A stretch of 64,000 nucleotides of DNA, taken from contig NZ_JAFBCE010000001.1 in NCBI RefSeq assembly GCF_016907555.1, positions 868,001-932,000 on the forward strand, written 5' to 3'. The translations under genes and the position numbers were made by a program. The notes under the pieces were generated by a model that did not search any database, was not told the origin of the DNA, and saw nothing but the letters and a program-made list of their open reading frames with translations. Below, one piece after another: positions 29,141 through 38,381 of the stretch. This DNA is from Microbacterium laevaniformans (lineage in GTDB: Bacteria > Actinomycetota > Actinomycetes > Actinomycetales > Microbacteriaceae). The first letter of the stretch is position 1; every line of letters begins with the position of its first letter.

Positions 29141-29437
29141 GTGCGCTTCGAGTTCGACGGTGAGATCTTCCGCTGGTCGGCCCGACAGGAGGACTGGTAC
29201 TTCGTCGAGCTGCCGGCCGAGGCCAGCGCCGATATCCGCGAGCTGCCACGACCGCCGCGCGGGTTCGGCGCGGTACGCGTGCAGGTCGGCATCGGTGGGT
29301 CGCGCTGGCGCACCTCGGTCTTCCCCGACGCCGAGCGCGGGCGCTACGTGCTGCCGTTGAAACGCTCGGTGCGCGAAGCGGAAGCCATCGACCTCGCAGC
29401 CCCGGTCCACGTCCACCTCGAGGTGCAGGATGGGTGA
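29141..29437 (+). CDS. DUF1905-domain protein (98 aa)
   Basis: GTG start giving MRFEFDGEIFRWSARQEDWYFVELP; GFGAVRVQVGIGGSRWRTSVFPDAERGRYVLPLK follows, the DUF1905 pattern. Role unknown; cytoplasmic. TACGAT six bases before the GTG and no ribosome site suggest leaderless translation. Overlaps the prepilin peptidase gene by 8 nt. Confidence 0.8.
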   Translation: MRFEFDGEIFRWSARQEDWYFVELPAEASADIRELPRPPRGFGAVRVQVGIGGSRWRTSVFPDAERGRYVLPLKRSVREAEAIDLAAPVHVHLEVQDG

Positions 29438-29909
29438 TCCGGCCGCCGCCCTCGCCGCGGCCGCCTTCGTCGTCGCCGCGGTCGTCGGCGTGATCCTCAC
29501 GATCGTCGATCTGCGCACCCACCGCCTGCCCAATGCCCTCGTGCTTCCCGCGCTCGCCGTCACGCTCGCGCTGTTCGCGGCATCCTGTGCGGTCGGTGCC
29601 CCCTGGGCGGCGTTCCTGCGGGCGGCTGCGGCCGGGGCGGTGCTGTTCGCCTTCTTCCTGATGCTGCGCATCATCGGGCGGGGCGCGATGGGCGGCGGCG
29701 ACGTGAAACTCGCCGCGCTCGTGGGGGTGCTCCTCGGCTGGGTCGGCTGGTCGGCTGTCCTCCTCGGCGTCGTCGCCGCCTTCCTGCTGGGCGGTGTCGT
29801 CGGCATCGTCCTCCTGCTGACGCGACGCGCCTCGCGCTCGACGCGCATCCCGTTCGGTCCTTTCCTCGTCGCGGGGACGTGGATCGGACTGCTGGCCGCC
29901 GCCCACTGA
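29430..29909 (+). CDS. Type IV prepilin peptidase-like protein, A24 family (159 aa)
   Basis: Membrane aspartyl protease that trims type IV/Flp-type prepilins. The two catalytic Asp are seen in TIVDLRTHRLPN (residue about 27) and GGGDVKLAAL (about 90). Four to five hydrophobic helices; it lacks the N-terminal methylating domain, like CpaA/TadV-type peptidases. No tad/flp genes are visible in the window. Translation is coupled to the DUF1905 gene by overlap. Confidence 0.85.
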   Translation: MGDPAAALAAAAFVVAAVVGVILTIVDLRTHRLPNALVLPALAVTLALFAASCAVGAPWAAFLRAAAAGAVLFAFFLMLRIIGRGAMGGGDVKLAALVGVLLGWVGWSAVLLGVVAAFLLGGVVGIVLLLTRRASRSTRIPFGPFLVAGTWIGLLAAAH

Positions 29910-29969
29910 CCGCGGTGGGCGCTGTCAAGGCCCCCCGGCGCGACGGTGCGGCCGCATAGTCTGGGCGCC

Positions 29970-30986
29970 ATGGACATCTCTCGCGTCGTCGCTCGCGCAC
30001 TGTCGCTGACGCCCGTTCGCGCGTTCCTCCGCTACAGCGAGCGCCGCGGCGCCATGCTCGCCGACAGTGTCACCTATCGCACGCTGTTCAGCGTGTTCGC
30101 CGCGGCACTGCTCGGCTTCTCCGCCGCTGCCCTCTGGCTCTCCGGCAACCCGGAGGCATGGCAGGCGCTGATCGCGTCGGTCGACCGCACGATCCCCGGT
30201 CTCGTGGGGGAGAACGGCCTGATCAAGGTGGATGAGATCGATGTGTCGATCGGTCTGTCGATCGCCGGCATCGTCTCGCTCGTCGGCCTCGTGGGGGCGG
30301 CGATCGGTGCGATCGGGTCGCTGCGCGCCGCGATGCGGATCATGTGCGACAAGCTGACGGACGACGTGCCCTTCTGGCTCGTCCTGCTGCGCAACGTCGC
30401 GCTCGCCGTCGTCGTCGGGGTGGCTCTGGTCGCCTCGGCGCTCGTCACGATGCTGGGTACGGCCGGCCTCGATCTGGTCGCACAGTGGTTCGGTGTTGCC
30501 CGCGACGGTGTGGCCATCGCCTGGGGCACGCGACTGCTCGCGATCCTCGTGACGTTCGTGCTGGATGCCGCGGTCATCGCGGTCTTGTTCCGTGTGCTCT
30601 CGGGTGTACGCGCCCCGGCGAAGGCGCTCTGGACGGGCGCGGTGCTCGGTGCCGTCGGGCTCACGGTCCTTCAGCTGCTGTCGGGTCTGTTCGTCGGCGG
30701 CGCGTCGGCGAACCCCCTTCTGGCATCGTTTGCCGCGCTGATCGCGTTGCTGCTCTGGATCAATCTCTCCGCGCAGGTGATCCTCATCGCTACGGCCTAC
30801 GTCTTCACGCTCGTAGAGGAACAGGACGACCGGGTCCGAACCCGCTACGGCGCGTCGACGTTCGCGCAGCGCCGCGTGCAGACAGCCGAGAACGCGCTCG
30901 CGCGGGCCGCCGCCGACCTGGATGCGGCGCGGCGCGCGGAGCAGGATGAGCGCGAGCGCGCCAGCGCTCCAGAGGATGCCGTGTAA
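29970..30986 (+). CDS. YihY/BrkB-family membrane protein (338 aa)
   Basis: Begins MDISRVVARALSLTPVRAFLRYSERRGAMLADSVTYRTLF, the YihY/virulence factor BrkB opening, followed by about six hydrophobic segments (SVFAAALLGFSAAALWLSG, IGLSIAGIVSLVGLVGAAIG, NVALAVVVGVALVASALVT and others) and LLLWINLSAQVILIATAYVF. The C-terminus is a charged coil (ARAAADLDAARRAEQDERERA). Function unsettled; not an RNase. TAGTCT lies seven bases before the ATG (leaderless). Confidence 0.88.
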   Translation: MDISRVVARALSLTPVRAFLRYSERRGAMLADSVTYRTLFSVFAAALLGFSAAALWLSGNPEAWQALIASVDRTIPGLVGENGLIKVDEIDVSIGLSIAGIVSLVGLVGAAIGAIGSLRAAMRIMCDKLTDDVPFWLVLLRNVALAVVVGVALVASALVTMLGTAGLDLVAQWFGVARDGVAIAWGTRLLAILVTFVLDAAVIAVLFRVLSGVRAPAKALWTGAVLGAVGLTVLQLLSGLFVGGASANPLLASFAALIALLLWINLSAQVILIATAYVFTLVEEQDDRVRTRYGASTFAQRRVQTAENALARAAADLDAARRAEQDERERASAPEDAV

Positions 30987-31061
30987 CGACGAGGTAAGCG
31001 CCTCGTGAAGATGACTCCCGTCGATGTGCATCCGGCGGGGGCGCACGTTAGCGTGTGATCT

Positions 31062-33584
31062 GTGTCAGAACCCGAAGCTGTGACCGGTCCCACCTCCGCG
31101 CCTCACCCGCTCCACGCCACCCATCCTCTGGCGCTCGCGCCGGTGACCGGGCCCGCGAGCTCCGTGGACGGATTCGTGCGACAGTTCTTGCGCAACCTCA
31201 ACTACGAGCGAGGCGTGGCCTTGTCCGCCTCCAGCCCCAACGATCGCTACTTCGCGTTCGCCATGACCGTGCGCGACTACTTGATGGCGCGGTGGCTCGA
31301 GGATCTCCGCCGACAGCGCGTCGTCCAGGCCAAGGGCGTCTGCTACCTCTCCGCCGAGTATCTGCTGGGCCGTCAACTCGACAACAACCTGCTCGCGAGC
31401 GGCCTCACCGAGATCGCAACCGAGGCGATGGCGGCGTGCGGCATCGACATCGACGACCTGCGCGCCCAGGAGGTCGAACCCGGGCTCGGCAACGGCGGCC
31501 TCGGGCGCCTCGCGGCCTGTTTCATCGACTCGCTCGCGACGATGGGCGTGCCCAACATCGGCTACGGCATCCGCTACGAGTACGGCATCTTCCGGCAGAC
31601 GTTCGTCGACGGCCAGCAGGTCGAGCAGCCGGACGCGTGGCTGACGCTCGGTTCGCCCTGGGAGTTCCCGCACCCCGAGGCGGCACGCCGCATCTCCTTC
31701 GGCGGCCACACCGAGACCTACGACGACGCCGGCGTCACCCGGTCGCGCTGGGTGCCGGGCTGGGACGTGCTCGCCGTCCCCTACAACTACATGGTGCCCG
31801 GCTACCTCAACGGGCGCGTCAACACGCTGCGGTTGTGGAGTGCCAAGGCGACCGACTCGTTCGACCTCCGTGTCTTCAACTCCGGCGACTACGAGGAGGC
31901 CGTCCGTGCCCAGACGTTCGCCGAGAACATCTCCAAGGTCCTCTACCCCGAGGACTCCACGCCCCAGGGCAAGGAGTTGCGCCTGCAGCAGCAGTACTTC
32001 TTCGTCGCGGCATCCATCGGCGACTTCCTGCAGCACACCCTCCGGGCGGACTTCGAGATCGACAAGCTCCCCGATCGAGTGATCTTCCAGCTCAACGACA
32101 CCCACCCGGTGATCGGCATCCCCGAACTGATGCGTGTGCTCGTCGACGAGCGCAAACTCGAGTGGGATGCCGCGTGGGCGATCACACAGCAGTGTTTCGC
32201 ATACACCTGCCACACGCTGCTGCCGGAGGCGCTGGAGGTGTGGTCGGTCGACCTTCTGGGACGCCTGCTGCCGCGTCACCTGGAGATCATCTACCGGATC
32301 AACGAGGAGTTCCTCGAGGCGGTGCGTGAGTGCTACGGCGATGACGAGATGCGTATCCGCAACATGTCGATCATCGGTGAGTTCCCGGAGCGCAGCGTCC
32401 GGATGGCGTACCTCGCCACGGTCGCCAGCGCCAAGGTGAACGGCGTGGCCGAACTGCACTCGCAGCTGCTGCGCGACAAGGTGCTCCCGGACTTCAACGA
32501 CTTCTTCCCGGGCAAGTTCACGAACGTCACCAACGGCATCACGCCACGCCGCTTCGTGCGGCTCGCGAACCCCGGGCTGTCCGAGCTGATCACCGAAGCG
32601 ATCGGTACCGGTTGGCTCACCGACCTCGAGCGTCTCCGGGAGCTCGAGGCGTACGCCGAGGATCCCCAGTTCCGTCAGGCGTTCGCCGAGGTCAAGGCCG
32701 CCAACAAGCGTCGCCTGGGCGATGTGCTGCGCGCGCGTGACGGACTGGAGATCATCGACGGGCACATGCTCGACGTGATGGTCAAGCGTCTGCACGAGTA
32801 CAAGCGGCAGATGCTCAAGCTCCTTCACGTGGTCACGCAGTACGAGAGCATCGTGTCGGGGCGGGTCGCGGCATCCGACGTGCTCCCGCGCACCGTCATC
32901 TTCGGTGCGAAGGCGGCGCCCGGCTATGCCATGGCCAAGCGCATCATCCACCTCATCAACGCCGTCGGAGAAGTGGTCAACGCCGATCCGCGCGTCGAGG
33001 GGCGTCTGAAGGTGCTGTTCCCGCCGAACTACAACGTCACACTTGCCGAGCGGGTGATCCCCGCGGCCGACCTGTCGGAGCAGATTTCGCTGGCCGGCAA
33101 GGAGGCCTCGGGCACGGGCAACATGAAGTTCGCGCTCAACGGGGCGTTGACGATCGGCACGGACGACGGCGCGAACGTCGAGATCCGTCAGCTCGTGGGC
33201 GATGACAACTTCTTCCTCTTCGGCATGAGCGAGCCCGAGGTGGAGGCGCTGTGGGCCCGGGGTTACAAGCCCGCCGACTTCTACCAGGGTGACGAGAACC
33301 TCCGCCGGGCGATGGATCTCATCGCCTCCGGCGCGTTCTCGGGCGGCGATCGCAGCGTGTTCGAGCCGATCGTGTCGAACCTGCTCTACGACGACCGTTT
33401 CATGGTGCTGGCCGACTACTCGTCGTACGTCGCGGCGCAGGAGCGGGTGGATGCCGCCTACGTCGACCAGGATGCGTGGACCCGGTCCGCGATCCTGAAC
33501 GTCGCGCGCTCCGGCTTCTTCTCGTCCGACCGCTCGATGCGCGACTATATCGAGCGCATTTGGCACACGCCGCCCCTGCTCTGA
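31062..33584 (+). CDS. glgP: Glycogen/alpha-glucan phosphorylase (840 aa)
   Basis: Releases glucose 1-phosphate from storage glucan. Conserved blocks: KGVCYLSAEYLLGRQLDNNL, GLGNGGLGRLAACFIDSLAT, FQLNDTHPVIGIPELMR, and the PLP-lysine region EASGTGNMKFALNGALTIGT DDGANVEI. GTG start preceded by TAGCGT seven bases away and no ribosome site, so probably leaderless. Full family length; stands alone, followed by a long palindrome. Confidence 0.96.
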   Translation: MSEPEAVTGPTSAPHPLHATHPLALAPVTGPASSVDGFVRQFLRNLNYERGVALSASSPNDRYFAFAMTVRDYLMARWLEDLRRQRVVQAKGVCYLSAEYLLGRQLDNNLLASGLTEIATEAMAACGIDIDDLRAQEVEPGLGNGGLGRLAACFIDSLATMGVPNIGYGIRYEYGIFRQTFVDGQQVEQPDAWLTLGSPWEFPHPEAARRISFGGHTETYDDAGVTRSRWVPGWDVLAVPYNYMVPGYLNGRVNTLRLWSAKATDSFDLRVFNSGDYEEAVRAQTFAENISKVLYPEDSTPQGKELRLQQQYFFVAASIGDFLQHTLRADFEIDKLPDRVIFQLNDTHPVIGIPELMRVLVDERKLEWDAAWAITQQCFAYTCHTLLPEALEVWSVDLLGRLLPRHLEIIYRINEEFLEAVRECYGDDEMRIRNMSIIGEFPERSVRMAYLATVASAKVNGVAELHSQLLRDKVLPDFNDFFPGKFTNVTNGITPRRFVRLANPGLSELITEAIGTGWLTDLERLRELEAYAEDPQFRQAFAEVKAANKRRLGDVLRARDGLEIIDGHMLDVMVKRLHEYKRQMLKLLHVVTQYESIVSGRVAASDVLPRTVIFGAKAAPGYAMAKRIIHLINAVGEVVNADPRVEGRLKVLFPPNYNVTLAERVIPAADLSEQISLAGKEASGTGNMKFALNGALTIGTDDGANVEIRQLVGDDNFFLFGMSEPEVEALWARGYKPADFYQGDENLRRAMDLIASGAFSGGDRSVFEPIVSNLLYDDRFMVLADYSSYVAAQERVDAAYVDQDAWTRSAILNVARSGFFSSDRSMRDYIERIWHTPPLL

Positions 33585-33596
33585 GAGCTGTCAGCG

Positions 33597-33679
33597 GCTT
33601 CGACTCGCTGCGCTCGCTCGACGACCGGCCCGCCGCGCGTCCCGGTCGTTGAGCGAGGAGCGCAGCGACGAGTCGAAGC
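33597..33679. repeat. Long imperfect intergenic palindrome
   Basis: Left arm 33597-33628 (CTTCGACTCGCTGCGCTCGC onwards to GACCGG) pairs with 33642-33679, which has two 3-nt insertions; loop of 13 nt. Lies in the 230-nt gap between glgP and the convergent amidotransferase gene, where no coding is apparent. Could act as terminator for both; part of the same core recurs at 44105-44123. Confidence 0.7.
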
Positions 33680-33814
33680 GCGCCGCCTCGCCTCGCCTTG
33701 CCTTGCCTGTCCGCAACTGCAAGGCGTGCTGACCGGCACGCCGCCTCCGCGAGGGATGCGGCGGCGTGTCGCGCGGCATCCCTTGCATTTCGGCTCGCGC
33801 CTGTGCACGCGGTG

Positions 33815-34546
33815 TCAGCGGGCGTAGCGTTCGACGAACGCACGCAGGATGTTGCCGGTGTGCACGACGGGCAGACGCCGCACGGCGTCGAGGGTGAGAT
33901 CCAACTCGTCGGGCGCGAAGTACCCGTAACCGGCGTAGGCACGCACGCGTGTGCTGATGCCCTCGACGTCGCACTCCGGGTGGAACTGTGTGGCGTAGAC
34001 GTTGCGGCCCACGCGGAACATCTGCACGGGACACGCTTCGCCTCGAACGAGCAGTGTCGCCGTCGGCGGCAGCGCGGAGATCGCCTCCTTATGGCCGACG
34101 AATGCCGCGAAGCGGTCGGGCAGGCCGGCCAGGAGCGGGTCGTCGTGCCCGGCGCCGGTCTTGTCGACCTCGATGACACTGATGGGTTCCCGGTAGGTGC
34201 CGTCGATGGCAGCGCCCTGATGTGCGCCGAGGGTTCCCACGCCGTAGCAGGCGCCGAAGAAGGGGAAGTCCCGCGCCACCACCTCGTCGAGAAGGGCGGC
34301 GATCTCCGCCTCGACCCGCCGCTGTGCGGGTGACTTCTTCTCGATCGGGTCCGACGCGTTGAACGGCCCGCCGCCCACGAAGATGCCCGAGTATGCGTCC
34401 AGGTCCACCTTTCCGAGGGGCTCTGCCTCCATCCGTACGCGGACGAGCTCGTCCGGCGACAGCCCGGTGAAGCGGAGAAAGAGGCGGTACTCCTCGTCGG
34501 CGGGTACGTCCTCCGCCCGGGTCGCGAGCAGCAGGAACGGCTTCAT
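33815..34546 (-). CDS. Class I glutamine amidotransferase-like protein (243 aa)
   Basis: GATase fold as in GMP synthase-like proteins: GIFVGGGPFNASDP (residues about 54-67), nucleophile Cys in FPFFGACYGVGTLG (about 99), His-Glu in YATQFHPECDVEG. No synthetase domain is attached, so substrate is unknown (gamma-glutamyl hydrolase-type activity is possible). ATG overlaps the LysR gene stop (ATGA), linking the two. Confidence 0.85.
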   Translation of the reverse strand: MKPFLLLATRAEDVPADEEYRLFLRFTGLSPDELVRVRMEAEPLGKVDLDAYSGIFVGGGPFNASDPIEKKSPAQRRVEAEIAALLDEVVARDFPFFGACYGVGTLGAHQGAAIDGTYREPISVIEVDKTGAGHDDPLLAGLPDRFAAFVGHKEAISALPPTATLLVRGEACPVQMFRVGRNVYATQFHPECDVEGISTRVRAYAGYGYFAPDELDLTLDAVRRLPVVHTGNILRAFVERYAR

Positions 34547-35433
34547 CCTCGGACCGTTTCGATGTAGGAGATGAGGGCTTCCAAGGTGGCGGCGACGGCG
34601 GGGTTTCGAGGCCCCTCGTCGCGAGCGACGGCCCAGTAGGCGAGGGGATGCGCGTAGGCGCCGTCCAGCACCCGGGTCAGGCGCGGGTCGGCGTCGCCGA
34701 GGAAGTCGGGCAGGATGCCGATGCCCGCTCCGGCCGCCGTCGCCTCGACGTGTGCGAAGACGCTCGTGGAACGGACGGATGCCGGCGAGTCCGGCAGCTC
34801 CTGCAGTGCGCGGTCGAGCTCATCGACCTGCAGCGAGCTCTCCACGTAGTACACGAGGGGGTGTGCGGCCAGCTCGGCGATCGAGTCGGGCCTACCCGCC
34901 TCGTCGAGATAGTCGGGTGTCGCGTAGAGACGAAGCGCGTACGCGCAGACCGGCGTCGCGTACGCCCGCAGCACCTGAGGTCGACCGACGACGATCTCCA
35001 GATCGACGCCGGAGCGGTTCTGGCGGACACGCTGCGTCGCCGAGAGCAGCTCGACCGCGAGCTGCGGGTGCTCGCGTCGCAGAGCGGTCATCGCCGGTGC
35101 GAGGAAGACCGAGGTGAAGGCATCGGGGGCGGAGACGCGCACCATGCCGTGCACGGCATCGGCGTTCTCCCCGTCGATGAGCTCGCGCAGTGACGCTTCG
35201 ATGCGCTCGGCGATCGTCACCGCACGGTGACCGAGATCGGTGACCTCCCAGCCGCCGGCGGTGCGGACCAGGACACGTCCTCCCATCGCGGACTCGAGCG
35301 CCGTGACCCGACGGGACACCGTGGAGTGATTGACCCCGAGAACCTCGGCGGCGGCCGTGTAGCGACCCAGGCGCGCGACCGACAGGAATGTCATCAGCGC
35401 GTCCAGTGGGGGATCCGGGGGAGCGGCAGGCAT
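34543..35433 (-). CDS. LysR-family transcription regulator (296 aa)
   Basis: Start at MPAAPPDPPLDALMTFLSVA; the extension to 35553 would cross the palindrome. Winged HTH: RLGRYTAAAEVLGVNHSTVSRRVTALE, then an effector domain (RVSAPDAFTSVFLAPAMTAL, GIGILPDFLGDADPRL). Divergent from mmsB with a palindrome between them, so it probably controls mmsBA and itself; inducer unknown, perhaps a valine-pathway intermediate. Confidence 0.9.
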   Translation of the reverse strand: MPAAPPDPPLDALMTFLSVARLGRYTAAAEVLGVNHSTVSRRVTALESAMGGRVLVRTAGGWEVTDLGHRAVTIAERIEASLRELIDGENADAVHGMVRVSAPDAFTSVFLAPAMTALRREHPQLAVELLSATQRVRQNRSGVDLEIVVGRPQVLRAYATPVCAYALRLYATPDYLDEAGRPDSIAELAAHPLVYYVESSLQVDELDRALQELPDSPASVRSTSVFAHVEATAAGAGIGILPDFLGDADPRLTRVLDGAYAHPLAYWAVARDEGPRNPAVAATLEALISYIETVRG

Positions 35434-35441
35434 GCCGACGA

Positions 35442-35519
35442 GTGTGCACCAGTGCACACCTGCGGTGCAAGTTTGCGGCGAGTGTGTGCATTGATCCACG
35501 GTCACGCGGTGCCTACGCT
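35442..35519 (+). promoter_or_regulatory. LysR-mmsB intergenic operator and mmsB promoter
   Basis: Perfect inverted repeat GTGTGCACCAGTGCACAC (35442-35459), eight bases from the LysR start, with further TGTGCA-like half sites at about 35463 and 35483. The mmsB promoter is well formed: TTGATC (35491-35496), 17-nt spacer, TACGCT (35514-35519). Confidence 0.6.
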
Positions 35520-35594
35520 GGCCACGGGCGACGTCGAGGACGACGGCGGCCACTGCCCGCGACGACGACCGTCGCCGGTGTCGAAGGGAGTCTC

Positions 35595-36530
35595 ATGTCC
35601 ACGATCGCCTTCATCGGATTGGGTCACATGGGTGCGCCCATGTCGGCGCACCTCGTTGCCGCGGGGCACACCGTCCATGGCGTCGACCTCAACCCCGCTG
35701 CTGCGGCGGCCGCCGCCGAGCGGGGAGTGCAGATCGTCTCCTCGGTTGCCGAGGCCATCGACGGCGCGGATGCCGCGATCACCTCGCTGCCCAAGCCCGA
35801 GCACGTCCGCGGCGTGTACGGGGGCATCGACGGCATCCTTGCGCACGCGGCGCCGTCGACCTTGCTGCTGGACACCTCGACCGTCGACGTGGAGACATCG
35901 CGCTGGTGCCACGCCGGAGCGCAGCAGCGCGGTCTGTCGTTCGTGGATGCGCCGATCTCCGGCGGAACCGCGGGCGCGGAGGCGCGCAAGCTGACGTTCA
36001 TGCTCGGCGGAGGTGCCGCCGACGTGGAGAGGGCGCGGGAGGTCGTGGCGCCGATGGCAGGCAACGTCATCGCCTGCGGTGAGGCGGGAGCCGGCATCGC
36101 CGCGAAGCTCGTCAACAACATGATGCTCTTCATCTCGGTCATGGCCGTGTCGGAAGGCTCGCAACTCGCGGAGCAGCTCGGTCTGGATCCGCAGGTGTTC
36201 TGGGACGTCGCCCGCGTCTCGTCGGCCGACTCGTGGGCGCTGCGCACCTGGTATCCGGTGCCGGGCATCGTCGAGAAGGCGGCGGCGAACAAGAATTTCG
36301 ACGCGACCTTCTCCGTCGAGCTCGCCCGCAAGGACTGCGCACTGGCCGTACAGGCCGGAGACGACACCGGCGTGCACCTGCCGGCGGCGCGTCTCGCGCT
36401 CGGCCAGCTCGACGACCTCATCGCCGAAGGCCTGGGGGGCAAGGACTGCACGCTGGTCGCGCGGTTCGCCTCGCCGGACGGCACCCTCCGCGGCTACGAC
36501 CCGTCCCGCGACGGCGCGTCCGCCGCCTGA
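35595..36530 (+). CDS. mmsB: 3-hydroxyisobutyrate dehydrogenase (311 aa)
   Basis: Oxidises 3-hydroxyisobutyrate to methylmalonate semialdehyde with NAD+ in valine breakdown. Rossmann motif IAFIGLGHMGAPMSAHLVAAGH at the N-terminus, substrate motif VDAPISGGTAGA (about 118) and catalytic Lys in GAGIAAKLVNNMML. ATG 35595 has AAGGGAGTC upstream. Next gene, 39 nt on, is mmsA, the following step. A truncated relative lies at 18466. Confidence 0.92.
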   Translation: MSTIAFIGLGHMGAPMSAHLVAAGHTVHGVDLNPAAAAAAAERGVQIVSSVAEAIDGADAAITSLPKPEHVRGVYGGIDGILAHAAPSTLLLDTSTVDVETSRWCHAGAQQRGLSFVDAPISGGTAGAEARKLTFMLGGGAADVERAREVVAPMAGNVIACGEAGAGIAAKLVNNMMLFISVMAVSEGSQLAEQLGLDPQVFWDVARVSSADSWALRTWYPVPGIVEKAAANKNFDATFSVELARKDCALAVQAGDDTGVHLPAARLALGQLDDLIAEGLGGKDCTLVARFASPDGTLRGYDPSRDGASAA

Positions 36531-36569
36531 CCCGCCATCCCCTGCACACCCCGATCGAGAGGGCAATCC

Positions 36570-38099
36570 ATGACCACCGCATCCGCACCGCAGACCTCCG
36601 CCGATCCCACCGGCTCGGTCACCGTGATCCCGCACGTCGTCGCGGGCGAACGCGTCGGCCCGACAGGGCGCACCGGTTCCGTCTTCAACCCCGCCACGGG
36701 CCGGCAGAGCGCAGAGGTCGCCTTGGCCTCGGCCGCGTTCGTCCACGATGCGGCCCGGCGCGCCCAGGCCGCTCAGCGCGGCTGGCGGGACACCGGCCTC
36801 GGCAAGCGTCAGCAGGTGATGTTCCGCCTCCGCGAGGTCGTCGCCTCCCGCGCCGAGGAGCTTGCCCGCATCATCACGGCGGAGCACGGCAAGACGGTGG
36901 ACGATGCCCTCGGCGAAGTGGCTCGAGGGCTCGAGAACGTCGAGTTCTGCACCAGTCTGATGCACCACCTCAAGGGCGACTACTCCGAGCAGGTCGCGTC
37001 GGGCGTCGACGTGCACCAGGTGCGTCAGCCGGTGGGTGTGGTCGCGTGCATCACGCCGTTCAACTTCCCCGCGATGGTGCCGCTGTGGATGGTGACGACC
37101 GCCATTGCCGCCGGCAACGCCGTGATCCTCAAGCCCAGCGAGCGCGACCCGTCGGCGGCGGTGTGGCTGGCCGAGGCCTTCGCCGAGGCGGGGCTTCCCG
37201 ACGGCATCCTGAACGTCGTCCACGGCGACAAGGAGGCGGTCGACGCACTGCTGGACGACCCGATCGTGCGCGCCGTGTCGTTCGTAGGCTCGACCCCGAT
37301 CGCCAGGTACATCTACGCGCGTGCCGCCGAGAACGGCAAGCGCGTGCAGGCGCTGGGCGGAGCGAAGAACCACATGATCGTCATGCCCGATGCCGATCTG
37401 GACGCCGCCGCGGATGCCGCGGTCTCGGCGGCTTACGGCTCGGCGGGGGAGCGCTGCATGGCCGTGTCGGTCGTCGTCGCGGTCGGCGACGTCGCCGACC
37501 CGCTGGTCGCGAAGGTCGCCGAGCGCATCGGCGGACTCGTCGTCGGCGACGGCACCGACCCCGACAGCGACATGGGCCCGCTGATCACGCGCGATGCCCT
37601 CGAGCGTGTCCGCGGCTTCGTCGCGGGAGCTGCGGACGAGGGCGCCCGCATCGTGGTGGACGGCCGCGAGCTCGCGGTGGACGGCGACGGGTTCTTCATC
37701 GGACCGTCGCTCGTCGACGCCGTGACGCCGGGCATGCGCGTCTACGACGAGGAGATCTTCGGGCCGGTGCTCTCGGTCGTGCGTGTCGCCTCCTACGACG
37801 ACGCCGTTGCGCTGATCAACGACAACCGCTACGCCAACGGCACCGCGGTGTTCACCCGCGACGGCAAGACCGCCCGCCAGTTCGAGTACGACATCGAGGT
37901 CGGAATGGTCGGGGTCAACGTCCCCATTCCCGTGCCGATCGGGGCGTTCTCGTTCGGCGGCTGGAAGGACTCGCTGTTCGGCGACACGCACATGTACGGC
38001 CCGGAGGCGTTCAACTTCTACACGCGCCGGAAGGTCGTCACGACGCGGTGGCCCGACCCCAGCGAGAGCCAGATCAGCCTGGGCTTCCCGACCCACTGA
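36570..38099 (+). CDS. mmsA: Methylmalonate-semialdehyde dehydrogenase, CoA-acylating (509 aa)
   Basis: Converts methylmalonate semialdehyde to propionyl-CoA. Aldehyde dehydrogenase fold with CITPFNFPAMVPLWM, SFVGSTPIARYIY and catalytic Cys in YGSAGERCMAVS; the ERCMA sequence and the absence of the usual general-base Glu (GGAKNHMIVMPDA instead) are marks of MmsA. Full length; operon with mmsB. Confidence 0.95.
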   Translation: MTTASAPQTSADPTGSVTVIPHVVAGERVGPTGRTGSVFNPATGRQSAEVALASAAFVHDAARRAQAAQRGWRDTGLGKRQQVMFRLREVVASRAEELARIITAEHGKTVDDALGEVARGLENVEFCTSLMHHLKGDYSEQVASGVDVHQVRQPVGVVACITPFNFPAMVPLWMVTTAIAAGNAVILKPSERDPSAAVWLAEAFAEAGLPDGILNVVHGDKEAVDALLDDPIVRAVSFVGSTPIARYIYARAAENGKRVQALGGAKNHMIVMPDADLDAAADAAVSAAYGSAGERCMAVSVVVAVGDVADPLVAKVAERIGGLVVGDGTDPDSDMGPLITRDALERVRGFVAGAADEGARIVVDGRELAVDGDGFFIGPSLVDAVTPGMRVYDEEIFGPVLSVVRVASYDDAVALINDNRYANGTAVFTRDGKTARQFEYDIEVGMVGVNVPIPVPIGAFSFGGWKDSLFGDTHMYGPEAFNFYTRRKVVTTRWPDPSESQISLGFPTH

Positions 38100-38153
38100 A
38101 TCGTCCAGGATAGGCTGGAGTTCCACATTCCGCTCCATCGTCGGAGGTACACC

Positions 38154-38381
38154 ATGGCGATCGCACGACTGCACGGAGGCCCGCTGGACGGGCAGGTCCT
38201 TCCCCTGGACGACGAGAGCCAGGACCGGCTGATCCTGCCCTACAGCGAGACCCAGATCGTCTACGAGCGCACCGGCGCGGCCGAGAACACCGGCGAGGGT
38301 GACGGCCCGACGTCCGCCGAGTTCCACTTCGTGGAGGCGGAGGACGACATCGATCCCGACCCCGACGGCCGGGACGAGTGA
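38154..38381 (+). CDS. Unknown acidic 75-aa protein
   Basis: ATG with GGAGGTACACC upstream. MAIARLHGGPLDGQVLPLDDES, then ETQIVYERTG and an acidic tail (EAEDDIDPDPDGRDE). Small proteins of this style are widespread in Microbacteriaceae. Role unknown; the stop overlaps the GTG of the CYTH gene, so they are co-translated. Confidence 0.75.
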   Translation: MAIARLHGGPLDGQVLPLDDESQDRLILPYSETQIVYERTGAAENTGEGDGPTSAEFHFVEAEDDIDPDPDGRDE

